Assembly: GCA_900470195.1 (NCBI GenBank)
Contig: UEIJ01000009.1
Location: forward strand, 1-64,000
Length of the DNA stretch: 64,000 bases
Direction of reading: 5' to 3'
Origin: Hyphomicrobiales bacterium
GTDB taxonomy: Bacteria > Pseudomonadota > Alphaproteobacteria > Rhizobiales > Rhizobiaceae
The translations under genes and the position numbers were made by a program. The notes beneath the pieces are model-generated. The model had not been told where the DNA came from. It saw nothing but the letters and a program-made list of their open reading frames with translations, and made no database searches. Each line of letters opens with the position of its first letter. The stretch's first letter is position 1. Below, piece after piece: positions 29,209-39,410 of the stretch.

Positions 29209-30737
29209 TGGACATCCGCGCCGCGGAAATTTCCGCTATCCTGAAAGAGCAAATCAAGAACTTCGGCAAGGAGGCTGAGGTCTCCGAGGTCGGTCAGGTT
29301 CTGTCCGTTGGCGACGGTATCGCCCGCGTCTATGGTCTGGACAATGTTCAGGCCGGTGAAATGGTCGAATTCCCCGGTGGCATTCGCGGCATGGCGCTGA
29401 ACCTTGAAAGCGACAATGTCGGCGTCGTTATCTTCGGTGCCGACCGCGACATCAAGGAAGGCGACGTCGTCAAGCGTACCGGTGCCATCGTTGACGTTCC
29501 TGTCGGTCCGGAACTGCTCGGCCGCGTCGTCGACGCTCTCGGCAATCCGATCGACGGCAAGGGCCCGATCAAGGCCAAGGAACGCCGCCGCGTCGACGTC
29601 AAGGCGCCTGGCATCATCCCGCGCAAGTCGGTTCACGAGCCGATGTCGACCGGCCTCAAGGCTGTTGACGCCCTGATCCCGGTTGGCCGTGGCCAGCGCG
29701 AGCTGGTGATCGGTGACCGTCAGACCGGCAAGACCGCCATCATTCTCGACACCTTCCTGAACCAGAAGCCGATTCACGACAACGGCCCGGACAGCGAAAA
29801 GCTTTATTGCGTTTACGTTGCTATCGGCCAGAAGCGTTCGACTGTTGCTCAGTTCGTCAAGGTTCTCGAAGAACGCGGCGCTCTCGAATATTCCATCGTT
29901 ATTGCCGCGACGGCTTCCGATCCGGCTCCGATGCAGTACCTTGCTCCGTTCGCAGGCTGCGCGATGGGCGAATACTTCCGCGACAACGGTCAGCACGCCC
30001 TCATCGGTTACGACGATCTGTCCAAGCAGGCCGTTGCTTACCGTCAGATGTCGCTTCTGCTTCGCCGTCCTCCGGGCCGTGAAGCTTATCCGGGCGACGT
30101 TTTCTACCTGCACTCCCGTCTTCTCGAACGCGCTGCAAAGCTCAATGACGAAAACGGCGCTGGCTCGCTGACGGCTCTGCCGGTCATCGAAACGCAGGGC
30201 AATGACGTTTCCGCCTTCATTCCGACCAACGTGATCTCGATCACCGACGGCCAGATCTTCCTCGAAACCAACCTGTTCTATCAGGGTATCCGTCCGGCTG
30301 TTAACGTCGGTCTCTCGGTTTCACGCGTTGGTTCTTCGGCTCAGATCAAGGCCATGAAGCAGGTTGCCGGTTCGATCAAGGGTGAGCTTGCCCAGTATCG
30401 TGAAATGGCCGCCTTTGCGCAGTTCGGTTCGGATCTCGATGCCTCGACCCAGCGTTTGCTGAACCGTGGCGCTCGTCTGACCGAGCTTCTCAAGCAGCCG
30501 CAATTCTCGCCGCTCAAGACGGAAGAACAGGTTGCCGTGATTTATGCCGGCGTGAATGGTTATCTCGACAAGATCGCCGTCAACCAGGTTGGCAAGTTCG
30601 AAGCAGGTCTTCTTTCTTCGCTGCGCACCGAGCACAAGGATGTGCTGGATGCGATTCGCGACGAAAAGGCGCTCACCGACAACATCAAAGCAAAGCTCAA
30701 GGCAGCGGTCGACGCGTTCGCCAAGTCTTTCGCTTGA
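29208..30737 (+). CDS. atpA: F1 ATP synthase alpha subunit
   Basis: The non-catalytic nucleotide-binding subunit of F1, 509 residues. Walker [10 protein letters not shown] is at about 169-177; the alpha-specific [35 protein letters not shown] segment is near 345-380. It overlaps atpH by one base, indicating coupled translation, and is followed by atpG after 21 bases. Confidence 0.98.
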   Translation: MDIRAAEISAILKEQIKNFGKEAEVSEVGQVLSVGDGIARVYGLDNVQAGEMVEFPGGIRGMALNLESDNVGVVIFGADRDIKEGDVVKRTGAIVDVPVGPELLGRVVDALGNPIDGKGPIKAKERRRVDVKAPGIIPRKSVHEPMSTGLKAVDALIPVGRGQRELVIGDRQTGKTAIILDTFLNQKPIHDNGPDSEKLYCVYVAIGQKRSTVAQFVKVLEERGALEYSIVIAATASDPAPMQYLAPFAGCAMGEYFRDNGQHALIGYDDLSKQAVAYRQMSLLLRRPPGREAYPGDVFYLHSRLLERAAKLNDENGAGSLTALPVIETQGNDVSAFIPTNVISITDGQIFLETNLFYQGIRPAVNVGLSVSRVGSSAQIKAMKQVAGSIKGELAQYREMAAFAQFGSDLDASTQRLLNRGARLTELLKQPQFSPLKTEEQVAVIYAGVNGYLDKIAVNQVGKFEAGLLSSLRTEHKDVLDAIRDEKALTDNIKAKLKAAVDAFAKSFA

Positions 30738-30758
30738 ATTTTGTGACGGGATGAACGG

Positions 30759-31637
30759 ATGCCTTCACTAAAGGATCTGAGAAACCGTATCGCCTCGGTC
30801 AAGGCGACGCAGAAAATCACCAAGGCGATGCAGATGGTCGCCGCGGCGAAGCTGCGCCGTGCCCAGGAAGCCGCGGAAGCCGCAAGGCCTTATTCGCAGC
30901 GCATGGGCGCCGTTCTCGCGAATATCGCGCAGAATGTCAGCGGCGAAGATGCACCGGCATTGATGGCCGGTACGGGCAAGGACGACGTGCATCTGCTCGT
31001 CGTCTGCACCGCGGAACGCGGCCTTTGCGGCGGTTTCAATTCGCAGATCGCACGCCTGGCGCGCGATCATGCCCGCAAGCTCCTCGCTGAAGGCAAGACG
31101 GTCAAGATCATTACGGTCGGCAAGAAGGGCGCGGATATCCTGCGTCGCGAGTTTGCCGCGCTGATCATCGACCACGTCAATTTGCGCGAAGTCAAGCAGC
31201 TCGCTTTTGTGCATGCCGACCAGATCGGCCACAAGGTGATCGAACTGTTCGAACAAGGCGCATTTGATGTCTGCACCCTGTTCTATTCCGAATTCAAGTC
31301 GGTGATTGCACAGATCCCAACTGCGCAGCAGATCATTCCGGCCTCGGCTGGCGATGTTGCGCAGGCGGACACTGCAGGCGATGCGATTTATGAGTACGAA
31401 CCTGATCCTGCGGCGATCCTGAGCACGCTGATCCCACGTAATATTTCGGTCCAGATTTTCCGCGCTCTCTTGGAAAATGTGGCGGGCGAAATGGGCGCGA
31501 AGATGAGCGCGATGGACAATGCGACGCGTAATGCCGGTGACATGATCAACAAGCTGTCGATCACGTATAACCGTCAGCGTCAGGCTCAGATCACCAAAGA
31601 ACTGATCGAAATCATTTCGGGCGCGGAAGCGCTCTAG
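30759..31637 (+). CDS. atpG: F1 ATP synthase gamma subunit
   Basis: The central shaft of F1, 292 residues. The N-terminal helix [36 protein letters not shown] and the C-terminal helix [22 protein letters not shown] are the paired coiled coil of gamma subunits. The start has GGGATGAACGG upstream. A 43-bp palindromic repeat lies between its stop and atpD. Confidence 0.97.
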   Translation: MPSLKDLRNRIASVKATQKITKAMQMVAAAKLRRAQEAAEAARPYSQRMGAVLANIAQNVSGEDAPALMAGTGKDDVHLLVVCTAERGLCGGFNSQIARLARDHARKLLAEGKTVKIITVGKKGADILRREFAALIIDHVNLREVKQLAFVHADQIGHKVIELFEQGAFDVCTLFYSEFKSVIAQIPTAQQIIPASAGDVAQADTAGDAIYEYEPDPAAILSTLIPRNISVQIFRALLENVAGEMGAKMSAMDNATRNAGDMINKLSITYNRQRQAQITKELIEIISGAEAL

Positions 31638-31645
31638 GGTTTACC

Positions 31646-31688
31646 GCATGGTCTTATCCGGAAAGTCTGCAACTTTTCGGGACCGTGC
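31646..31688. repeat. 43-bp palindromic repeat, atpG-atpD copy
   Basis: GCATGGTC...CCGGAAA...TTTCGGGACCGTGC is a degenerate version of the repeat also found at 33309-33351 and 51740-51782 and in 55846-55890. It lies inside the atp operon, between the stop of atpG and the start of atpD. Confidence 0.6.
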
Positions 31689-31701
31689 TAACGGAAGGTA
31701 A

Positions 31702-33249
<1,548 letters not shown>

Positions 33250-33308
33250 TGAATTGAATTTCCCGGTGGGCCGCAAGGCCCGCCGTGAAAGCCAATCATT
33301 TTGTTTAA

Positions 33309-33351
33309 GCATGACCTTTTCCGAAAACCGGTTTAATTTTCGGAACCGTGC
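33309..33351. repeat. 43-bp palindromic repeat, atpD-atpC copy
   Basis: GCATGACC....CCGAAAACCGG....TTTTCGGAACCGTGC, an inverted repeat of the RIME/Bru-RS type. It lies within the atpD-atpC gap, 22 bases before the atpC ATG. Confidence 0.75.
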
Positions 33352-33372
33352 TTTTGAATTCAAGTGAGAACC

Positions 33373-33780
33373 ATGGCTCAAGCTTTCCAATTCGAACTCG
33401 TGTCGCCTGAACGGCTCCTGCTTTCCGCGCAGGTGACGGAAGTCGTCATTCCGGGTAGCGAAGGCTATCTGACGGCTCTCGCCGGTCATTCGCCGCTGAT
33501 GACGACGATCATGCCGGGTGTCGTTTCGGTGAAGCTTGCCGACGGCAAGTCCGACGCCTACGTGGTCTTCGGCGGTTTCGCCGATATTACCCCGCAGGGC
33601 TGCACCGTTCTGGCCGAATCGGCGACCCATGTGGACGATATCAACCCGGCAGACATTCAGCGCCGCATCGAGGAAGCCCGCAAGCATCTGGAAGATGCCT
33701 CGACCAACGAGCATCGTACCAAGGCGGAAATCTTCCTGCACCAGCTGATGACCTTGCAGGGAACGATCATGCCGGCCTGA
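33373..33780 (+). CDS. atpC: F1 ATP synthase epsilon subunit
   Basis: A 135-residue subunit at the base of the central stalk that modulates ATP hydrolysis. The N-terminal beta sandwich (about 1-85) contains VIPGSEGYLTALAGHSPLMTTIMPGV and the C-terminal helices follow. The frame is open to a GTG at 33364, but the ATG at 33373 (MAQAFQFEL) gives the family length. It is the last gene of the operon; the 123-base gap from atpD contains the repeat. Confidence 0.96.
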   Translation: MAQAFQFELVSPERLLLSAQVTEVVIPGSEGYLTALAGHSPLMTTIMPGVVSVKLADGKSDAYVVFGGFADITPQGCTVLAESATHVDDINPADIQRRIEEARKHLEDASTNEHRTKAEIFLHQLMTLQGTIMPA

Positions 33781-33807
33781 TCGGCAGGACTCCATCGTGT
33801 TTCGGGA

Positions 33808-33835
33808 AAGCGGGCTTAGGCCTGCTTTTTCTTTT
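33808..33835 (+). terminator. Intrinsic terminator of the atp operon
   Basis: AAGCGGGC and GCCTGCTT pair (one G-T) around a four-base loop, then TTTTTCTTTTT. Confidence 0.8.
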
Positions 33836-33964
33836 TCAGATTACCGCGCGGCAGTGAATTTGTTCGCAGAACTGTCATATTGGCGCCAAATCCCATCACG
33901 CTTGCGTGAGTTCATGAAGTTCGCTTGAAAATGGTTCGGCTGCGATTTATCCAAGTCCTCAATC

Positions 33965-33978
33965 ATTAGTTTACTAAT
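33965..33978. promoter_or_regulatory. Perfect palindrome upstream of the MarR-type gene
   Basis: ATTAGTTTACTAAT: perfect 6-2-6 dyad ending 16 bases before the MarR start codon, on an AT-rich background. It is well placed as the operator of the MarR protein, which commonly autoregulates. Confidence 0.6.
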
Positions 33979-33994
33979 ATATAAGGCGATTGGC

Positions 33995-34432
33995 ATGGAT
34001 ACGGCGGACCTCAGAGCTGAAATGATTGATGCCATGGCGAAGGTCAATCGCAGGCTTCGCACTGTTTTCGACGCACGTGTGAAGGAGCGCGGCCTGACAC
34101 TGGCGCGGGCGCGCACCCTGCTTGCGCTGATAGAACAGGAAGGCCTTTACCAGAAGGAACTGGCGGAGGCGCTTGAAATCGAGAATGCGACCATGGTGCG
34201 GCTGCTCGATGGCCTGGAGCGGCAGTCTTTCATTGAACGGCAGACGGTCCAAGGCGACCGCCGGGCCAAGCGCGTCGTCATGACGGCGGAAGGCAAGATT
34301 CTGGCTGAACAGGTCGTGAAGCTCGCCGGCGACGTGCGCGAAGATCTCCTTGAAGGCGTAAGCGACGAGGAGCTGAACATCGCGCTCAATGTGCTTCGCA
34401 AGATGTCGGACTCGATGAACAAGTCCCATTGA
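33995..34432 (+). CDS. MarR-family transcriptional regulator
   Basis: A 145-residue winged-helix regulator. The helix-turn-helix YQKELAEALEIENATMVRLLDGLERQSFIERQ lies at about 50-83 and the wing TVQGDRRAKRVVMTAEG follows. Dimerisation helices flank it. MarR proteins usually repress their own gene or a neighbour. No adjacent efflux or enzyme gene is co-directional and close, and the ligand is unknown. A perfect palindrome lies just upstream and a terminator just downstream, so it forms a single-gene unit. Confidence 0.88.
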   Translation: MDTADLRAEMIDAMAKVNRRLRTVFDARVKERGLTLARARTLLALIEQEGLYQKELAEALEIENATMVRLLDGLERQSFIERQTVQGDRRAKRVVMTAEGKILAEQVVKLAGDVREDLLEGVSDEELNIALNVLRKMSDSMNKSH

Positions 34433-34459
34433 CCGGTCGCCAGTCTCAACAATGACCAG

Positions 34460-34488
34460 AAGCCGAAGCGTCAGCTTCGGCTTTTTCT
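34460..34488 (+). terminator. Intrinsic terminator after the MarR-type gene
   Basis: AGCCGAAGC and GCTTCGGCT pair around GTCA, followed by TTTTCTTT. Confidence 0.88.
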
Positions 34489-34611
34489 TTGATCGATTAC
34501 GGTTTCGTGAGGTGGGTCTCGAAATTGAACCTGCCACGCCATCTTTCCGTCGCAGCCGAACGGTCCACTGGCCAACGGTCAATCGTGGAAAGTGGGATGG
34601 GAGCGTATGAG

Positions 34612-34827
34612 ATGCGTCATTCGTCTCAGACTGTCGTCGGTTTGTGCGCCATACTTTCGATTGTTGCGGTGCAGGCAAAGGATATGGCACGTGGGACACG
34701 GCATGCCTATGCGCAAGCCTTGAATGACGTGAATACCGATGACGGGCTGATCTTTGATACGACACCGGCAGCCGTCGTGGGTGTTCGAAACAATGAGCGT
34801 TCACGCCGGTCTTCGCGGGCCCGCTGA
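34612..34827 (+). CDS. Small putative secreted protein
   Basis: From ATG 34612 the 71 residues begin with an apparent signal peptide (MRHSSQTVVGLCAILSIVAVQA, cut after about 22) and continue as a hydrophilic mature part ending in an Arg/Ser-rich tail. The open frame extends to 34489, but the upstream part would start inside the terminator. No family is recognised and it could be a chance frame. GTGGGATGGGAG precedes the start. If real, it is an unlinked exported peptide. Confidence 0.4.
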   Translation: MRHSSQTVVGLCAILSIVAVQAKDMARGTRHAYAQALNDVNTDDGLIFDTTPAAVVGVRNNERSRRSSRAR

Positions 34828-34847
34828 GCCTGGGCGGGCGCCGAAAC

Positions 34848-35552
34848 TCAGGGCGCGAGCGTCCGCAAATAGGCCATGAGTTCGCTCGCCGTATCGCTGG
34901 CCCGTTCCGGCTGGCGGGAAATGATCGCCTCGATCAGCGTTGCGTGCGCATTGGCCGAACCGGCTATGCCGCTGGACGGACGGAGCCGGAACCAGAAGCG
35001 GCGGCTATGGCTCTGCAACGGCGCCGCGATACGGGCAGCGAAGGGATTGCTCGCAGCCGTCCCCAGAACAATGTCAAACGCCTTGTCGGCGTCCAGAAAC
35101 AGCGCCACATCCTCGTCGGGAATTGCCTGCCGCATGGCGGCGGCGGCGGCTTCAAGCCGTTCAAAGTCGCGCGGGCTGCCGAAGCGCGCCGCATCACGCG
35201 CCAGAACGCGCTCGACGCCTTCGCGCGCATCCAGAACCTTGATGAAATCGGTCGGATCGATGGCCGCGATGGCGATGCCGGAGCGCGGGCGCACTTCCAC
35301 AAGGCCCTCCCAGGCGAGCCGTTGAATGGCCTCGCGCATCGGCGTGCGGCCCATGCCGGTCAGTTCGATCAGCGTGCGTTCGTTGACGACAGTCCCCGGT
35401 TCCAGTTCCAGCGTGACGATGGAGCGTTCCAGAATACGATAGGCCCGCTCGGCGAGGCTTTCGCTAGCCCAGCTGTCCATGGTCGCCAGCGGCATGTTTG
35501 CCGGGCTCCGCGTCAGCCTGTCTCGAACGTTCGTTTCTTCCATGCCGTCCAT
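34848..35552 (-). CDS. GntR/FadR-family (FCD domain) transcriptional regulator
   Basis: A 234-residue regulator. The N-terminal winged helix (about 30-95) shows PGTVVNERTLIELTGMGRTPMREAIQRLAWEGLVEVRPRSG. The all-helical FCD effector domain (about 100-225) follows with DAREGVERVLARDAARFG. FCD regulators bind metabolites, often carboxylates. It is divergent from the hydroxyproline pair, and a pair of perfect palindromes lies in the shared gap, so it is the likely regulator of those genes. ATG codons at 35552 or 35543 are both possible. Confidence 0.88.
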   Translation of the reverse strand: MDGMEETNVRDRLTRSPANMPLATMDSWASESLAERAYRILERSIVTLELEPGTVVNERTLIELTGMGRTPMREAIQRLAWEGLVEVRPRSGIAIAAIDPTDFIKVLDAREGVERVLARDAARFGSPRDFERLEAAAAAMRQAIPDEDVALFLDADKAFDIVLGTAASNPFAARIAAPLQSHSRRFWFRLRPSSGIAGSANAHATLIEAIISRQPERASDTASELMAYLRTLAP

Positions 35553-35590
35553 GCCTTGTGGTTACGACGATTGACATAGTTCAATCTTAC

Positions 35591-35611
35591 AGATATATCT
35601 CTGATATATCA
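35591..35611. promoter_or_regulatory. Two tandem 10-bp palindromes in the GntR / hydroxyproline gap
   Basis: AGATATATCT (35591-35600) and TGATATATCA (35602-35611) are each perfect 10-bp palindromes, with centres exactly 11 bp apart. They lie 39 bases from the GntR start and about 218 from the oxidoreductase. Their position suits an operator for the GntR/FCD regulator. Confidence 0.6.
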
Positions 35612-35828
35612 ATAAGAGGCAGCTTGAGTTTGTCGATCCCTAACTTGGCCTTTGTGGCTTTTTCAAGCGATGGCAAACTTTCAGCACAGCGTCATTCCGA
35701 AAAATCGATGGACAGAACTGACGTGCTGGCGTTGAACATGGCGATTGCCGATTGTCCGAAGCGTCGGTGCGGGGTGGTTTTTCGGCAAGGCTTAAGGCAG
35801 AAATGAATCCGGTGGGGAGCCGTACACG

Positions 35829-37091
35829 ATGACATCTGATCCGCAGGGTCAGCAGGATATTCTCATTATCGGTGGTGGTATCGTCGGTGTTGCCACTGCC
35901 GCCTTGCTTGCCGAGGCGGGTCGCCAGGTTCTTGTTATCGACAGGACCGGCATTTGCGAGGAAACCAGCGCGGGTAACGCGGCGGCGCTCGCTTTCTCCG
36001 ACATTCTGCCGCTGGCCTCCAAGGGCGTCATGCGCAAGGTGCCGGGCTGGCTGATGGACCCGCTCGGACCGTTTACGATACGTCCGTCCTATTTTCCGAA
36101 GATGGTGCCCTGGCTTTACCGGTTCTGGCGTGCGAGCAGCGCGGATGCGCTGGCGAAAACCGCGATTGCGCAGGCCGATATCATGCGGCTTGCCGGAAGC
36201 GAGATGATGGGGCTGATCGACAGGGCGGGCTTGCGCGACCGTTTGCGCGAGAACGGCAATCTGGAACTCTACGAGAGCGAAGCCGAGCTCGCAGCCTCCC
36301 AGCCGGGCTGGGATGTCCGCGAAAATGCTGGAATTGCCTATGAACACGTGCGTGGCGATCGGCTTGCCGAATTGCAGCCGGGGCTAAGCCCGCGTTTCGT
36401 TGCTGGAACCTTCGTTCCCGGCTGGAAGAATGTCAGCGATCCGAAGCTGTTCGGCAAGGCCATCTGGGCCCATGCGGAAAGCAGGGGCGCACGCTTCCTG
36501 CAGGCCAAGGTTGCCACTGCAAGACCGGGCAATGGCGGGGCAAGCGTTCGTCTTGCGGACGGGACTGAAATCAAGGCTGCGCACCTCGTCCTGATGGCCG
36601 GTGCGTGGTCGCGCGATCTTGCCAAAGGCTTTGGCGATGCCGTGCCGCTCGATACGGAACGCGGTTACAATACGACGCTGCCGGTCGGCAGTTTCGATGT
36701 GAAGCGCCAGTTGACTTTCCCCGGCCATGGTTTCGTCATCACGCCGATGGAAACAGGCCTGCGTGTCGGCGGGGCCGTGGAATTCGGCGGGCTCGACCTG
36801 CCGCCCAATTTCGCGCGGTCCGAAGCCATGCTAAAGAAGGCTTCGATGTTTCTGCCCGGTCTTCGCACCGTAGAGGGGCGGCAATGGATGGGTTATCGTC
36901 CGTCCATGCCGGATTCCGTGCCGGTTATCGGCCGGGCCTCGGCGGGCGGCAATATTTATTATGGTTTCGGCCATGGCCATCTGGGCCTCACGCAGTCGGC
37001 GGCCACGGGTCGGCTTATCCGCGATCTGATCACCGGTGCCGCGCCTGCAATCGACATTGATCCTTTCAAGCCACAACGTTTTCGGAACTGA
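35829..37091 (+). CDS. FAD-dependent D-amino acid (D-hydroxyproline) dehydrogenase
   Basis: A 420-residue DadA/DAO-family flavoenzyme. The dinucleotide motif IIGGGIVGVATAALLAEAG is at about 12-30 and the C-terminal GYRPSMPDSVPVIGR and YYGFGHGHLGLTQSAATG contact FAD. It is followed by the epimerase after five bases, so the two are co-transcribed. In the bacterial hydroxyproline pathway, epimerisation of trans-4-L-hydroxyproline to the cis-D form is followed by oxidation by such an enzyme. The substrate is inferred from that neighbour; it could be a general D-amino acid dehydrogenase. GGGGAGCC precedes the ATG. Confidence 0.85.
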   Translation: MTSDPQGQQDILIIGGGIVGVATAALLAEAGRQVLVIDRTGICEETSAGNAAALAFSDILPLASKGVMRKVPGWLMDPLGPFTIRPSYFPKMVPWLYRFWRASSADALAKTAIAQADIMRLAGSEMMGLIDRAGLRDRLRENGNLELYESEAELAASQPGWDVRENAGIAYEHVRGDRLAELQPGLSPRFVAGTFVPGWKNVSDPKLFGKAIWAHAESRGARFLQAKVATARPGNGGASVRLADGTEIKAAHLVLMAGAWSRDLAKGFGDAVPLDTERGYNTTLPVGSFDVKRQLTFPGHGFVITPMETGLRVGGAVEFGGLDLPPNFARSEAMLKKASMFLPGLRTVEGRQWMGYRPSMPDSVPVIGRASAGGNIYYGFGHGHLGLTQSAATGRLIRDLITGAAPAIDIDPFKPQRFRN

Positions 37092-37096
37092 TCATC

Positions 37097-38098
37097 ATGG
37101 CAAGACATTCCTTCTTCTGCGTCGACGGACATACCTGCGGCAATCCCGTGCGCCTGGTGGCCGGCGGCGGGCCGAACCTCGACGGTTCGACCATGATGGA
37201 AAAGCGGGCGCATTTTCTGCGCGAATATGACTGGATTCGCACCGGGCTTATGTTCGAGCCGCGCGGCCACGACATGATGTCCGGCTCCATTCTCTATCCG
37301 CCCACGCGGCCTGATTGCGATGTGGCCGTGCTGTTCATCGAAACGTCCGGCTGCCTGCCGATGTGCGGTCACGGCACCATCGGCACGGTTACGATGGCGA
37401 TAGAGCAGGGGCTGGTGACGCCGAAGACGCCGGGCAAGCTCAATCTCGATACGCCCGCCGGTCTGGTGGCCATCGAATATGAGCAGAACGGCCAATACGT
37501 CGAGCGCGTTCGTCTCACCAATGTCCCGGCCTTCCTTTATGCCGAAGGGCTTGAAGTGGAATGCCCCGACCTTGGAAACCTCAAGGTCGACGTGGCCTAT
37601 GGCGGCAATTTCTATGCCATTGTCGAACCGCAAGAAAATTACACCGACATGGAAGATTATTCCGCGCTGCAGCTTATCGCCTGGAGCCCGGTCCTGCGTC
37701 AGCGGCTGAACGAGAAATACAAGTTCGAGCATCCGCTGCTGCCCGATATCAATCGTCTGAGCCATATTCTGTGGACCGGCAAGCCCAAACATCCGGAAGC
37801 GCATGCCCGCAACGCGGTCTTCTACGGCGACAAGGCAATCGACCGATCGCCGTGCGGAACCGGTACGTCTGCCCGCATGGCGCAGCTGGCTGCCAAGGGC
37901 AAGCTGAAGCCGGGGGATGAGTTCGTGCATGAATCCATTATCGGCTCTCTTTTCCACGGCCGCGTGGAACAGGCCGCGGAAGTTGCCGGGCGTCCCGCAA
38001 TTGTGCCTTCAATCGCCGGATGGGCCCGCATGACAGGGTACAATACGATCTTCATCGACGATCGCGATCCCTTTGCACACGGGTTCACAGTCGCGTAG
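37097..38098 (+). CDS. prpA: 4-hydroxyproline epimerase (proline racemase family, PrpA-type)
   Basis: A 333-residue member of the proline racemase/hydroxyproline epimerase family that inverts the alpha carbon with two cysteines. Both are present: C90 in MCGHGTIG and C253 in the SPCGTGTSARMA motif. The sequence resembles PrpA of Brucella, described as a lymphocyte mitogen and shown to be a hydroxyproline epimerase; assignment to the epimerase rather than proline racemase also rests on the adjacent oxidoreductase and GntR gene. Start is ATG 37097. The remaining catabolic steps are not in the window. Confidence 0.9.
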   Translation: MARHSFFCVDGHTCGNPVRLVAGGGPNLDGSTMMEKRAHFLREYDWIRTGLMFEPRGHDMMSGSILYPPTRPDCDVAVLFIETSGCLPMCGHGTIGTVTMAIEQGLVTPKTPGKLNLDTPAGLVAIEYEQNGQYVERVRLTNVPAFLYAEGLEVECPDLGNLKVDVAYGGNFYAIVEPQENYTDMEDYSALQLIAWSPVLRQRLNEKYKFEHPLLPDINRLSHILWTGKPKHPEAHARNAVFYGDKAIDRSPCGTGTSARMAQLAAKGKLKPGDEFVHESIIGSLFHGRVEQAAEVAGRPAIVPSIAGWARMTGYNTIFIDDRDPFAHGFTVA

Positions 38099-38484
38099 GG
38101 TCTATTGGGGAAACAGGTTTTGGCGCTAGGTATGGGTGAAAATTCTCCGGTTCGGAAACCAAATCCAGCTCAGCCGCGCTTGCAGGCTGGCGCCCCAAAG
38201 ACCATAAAGTGGGTACGGTCGGTAATTTTCTTAACGACCTCCCTATTTTTTGGCTTTCCGGTCATGCAAAAAATGTGGAATAAGGCGCCCCGGGTAGGAG
38301 AAAAAAACATATACAGGACGTTTGTTAGGGGACATAACTAGTTTGTGGAAGGATGATGCCCTTAGTCTTTTGTCGGAGACAAAAGGGGCTTGCATTCCTC
38401 TATACAGCCGTTAGGTGTAAATAGCCGGGAATAAAATGAAGGCGCACGAAATAAAGATGCGTCAAAAAAACCCCGGACGGTAAA
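38099..38484. other. Gene-free leader of the liv operon
   Basis: This 386-base gap between prpA and livH is AT-richer than its neighbours. An open frame at 38105-38341 lacks a good ribosome-binding site and shows no recognisable protein. A hairpin at 38367-38385 is the only clear structure. The liv promoter is probably here. Confidence 0.4.
38367..38385 (+). promoter_or_regulatory. Perfect hairpin in the livH leader
   Basis: CTTTTGTC and GACAAAAG pair perfectly around GGA; outside, GCCC and GGGC can extend the stem past a five-base bulge. It is 100 bases before livH and no long T run follows, so it may be an operator or leader RNA structure rather than a simple terminator. Confidence 0.5.
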
Positions 38485-39408
38485 ATGGGTGGCTTCTCGA
38501 TGGAATATTTCTTCCAGCAGGTGATCAACGGGCTCGCGCTCGGCTCGATCTATGGCCTGATCGCCATCGGCTACACGATGGTCTATGGCATTATCGGCAT
38601 GATCAACTTTGCTCATGGCGATATCTTCATGCTCGGCGCCTTCATGGCGCTGATTGTTTTTCTCATCATCACAACCTTCATCGGTGCTTTGCCGATTGCG
38701 CTGATGCTTCTTCTGATGATGATCGTCGCCATGCTGCTGACAGGCTTGTGGAGCTGGACGATCGAACGCGTGGCCTACAGGCCGCTGCGCGGTTCGTTCC
38801 GCCTCGCGCCTCTGATCACGGCAATCGGCATGTCGATTGCGTTGTCGAATTTCGTACAGGTAACGCAGGGACCGCGTAACAAGCCGGTTCCTCAGCTTCT
38901 CAATGGCTCCTTCAATATCTTCGGTACGAATGTGACGATTTCGCTCAAGCAGATCGTTGTCATCGTGGTAACGGCGGTGCTGCTGACGATCTTCTGGTAT
39001 ATCGTCAACCGCACCTCGCTCGGCCGTGCGCAAAGAGCCTGCGAGCAGGATCGCAAGATGGCGGCACTTCTTGGCATCAATGTGGATCGCGTCATTTCGC
39101 TCACCTTCGTGATGGGCGCCATGCTCGCGGCGGTGGCCGGTACGCTCTATCTCTCCTTCTATGGCGTGATTTCCTTCGCCGACGGCTTCATCCCCGGCGT
39201 CAAAGCGTTCACGGCAGCTGTTCTGGGCGGTATCGGATCGCTTCCGGGCGCTGTGGTCGGTGGCCTGCTCATCGGTCTCATTGAGGCGCTGTGGTCGGCG
39301 TATTTCTCGATTGATTACAAGGACGTTGCCGCGTTCTCGATCCTTGCCATCGTGCTGATCTTCATGCCGTCCGGCATCCTTGGCCGTCCTGAAGTCGAAA
39401 AGGTTTAA
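38485..39408 (+). CDS. livH: Branched-chain amino acid ABC transporter permease LivH
   Basis: An inner-membrane permease of 307 residues with about eight membrane segments. NGLALGSIYGLIAIGYTMVYGIIGMINFAHGDIFMLGAF at 10-48 and the conserved loop EQDRKMAALLGINVDRVISLTFVMGAMLAAVAGTL are family signatures. An internal ATG at 38500 (MEYFFQQ) with GGTGG upstream is an alternative start. First gene of a five-gene liv cluster, two bases from livM. Confidence 0.95.
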   Translation: MGGFSMEYFFQQVINGLALGSIYGLIAIGYTMVYGIIGMINFAHGDIFMLGAFMALIVFLIITTFIGALPIALMLLLMMIVAMLLTGLWSWTIERVAYRPLRGSFRLAPLITAIGMSIALSNFVQVTQGPRNKPVPQLLNGSFNIFGTNVTISLKQIVVIVVTAVLLTIFWYIVNRTSLGRAQRACEQDRKMAALLGINVDRVISLTFVMGAMLAAVAGTLYLSFYGVISFADGFIPGVKAFTAAVLGGIGSLPGAVVGGLLIGLIEALWSAYFSIDYKDVAAFSILAIVLIFMPSGILGRPEVEKV

Positions 39409-39410
39409 TC

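Noticed and set aside
38105-38341. A 78-codon frame upstream of livH
   Set aside because: No ribosome-binding site, no recognisable family, and the frame lies in the liv leader.
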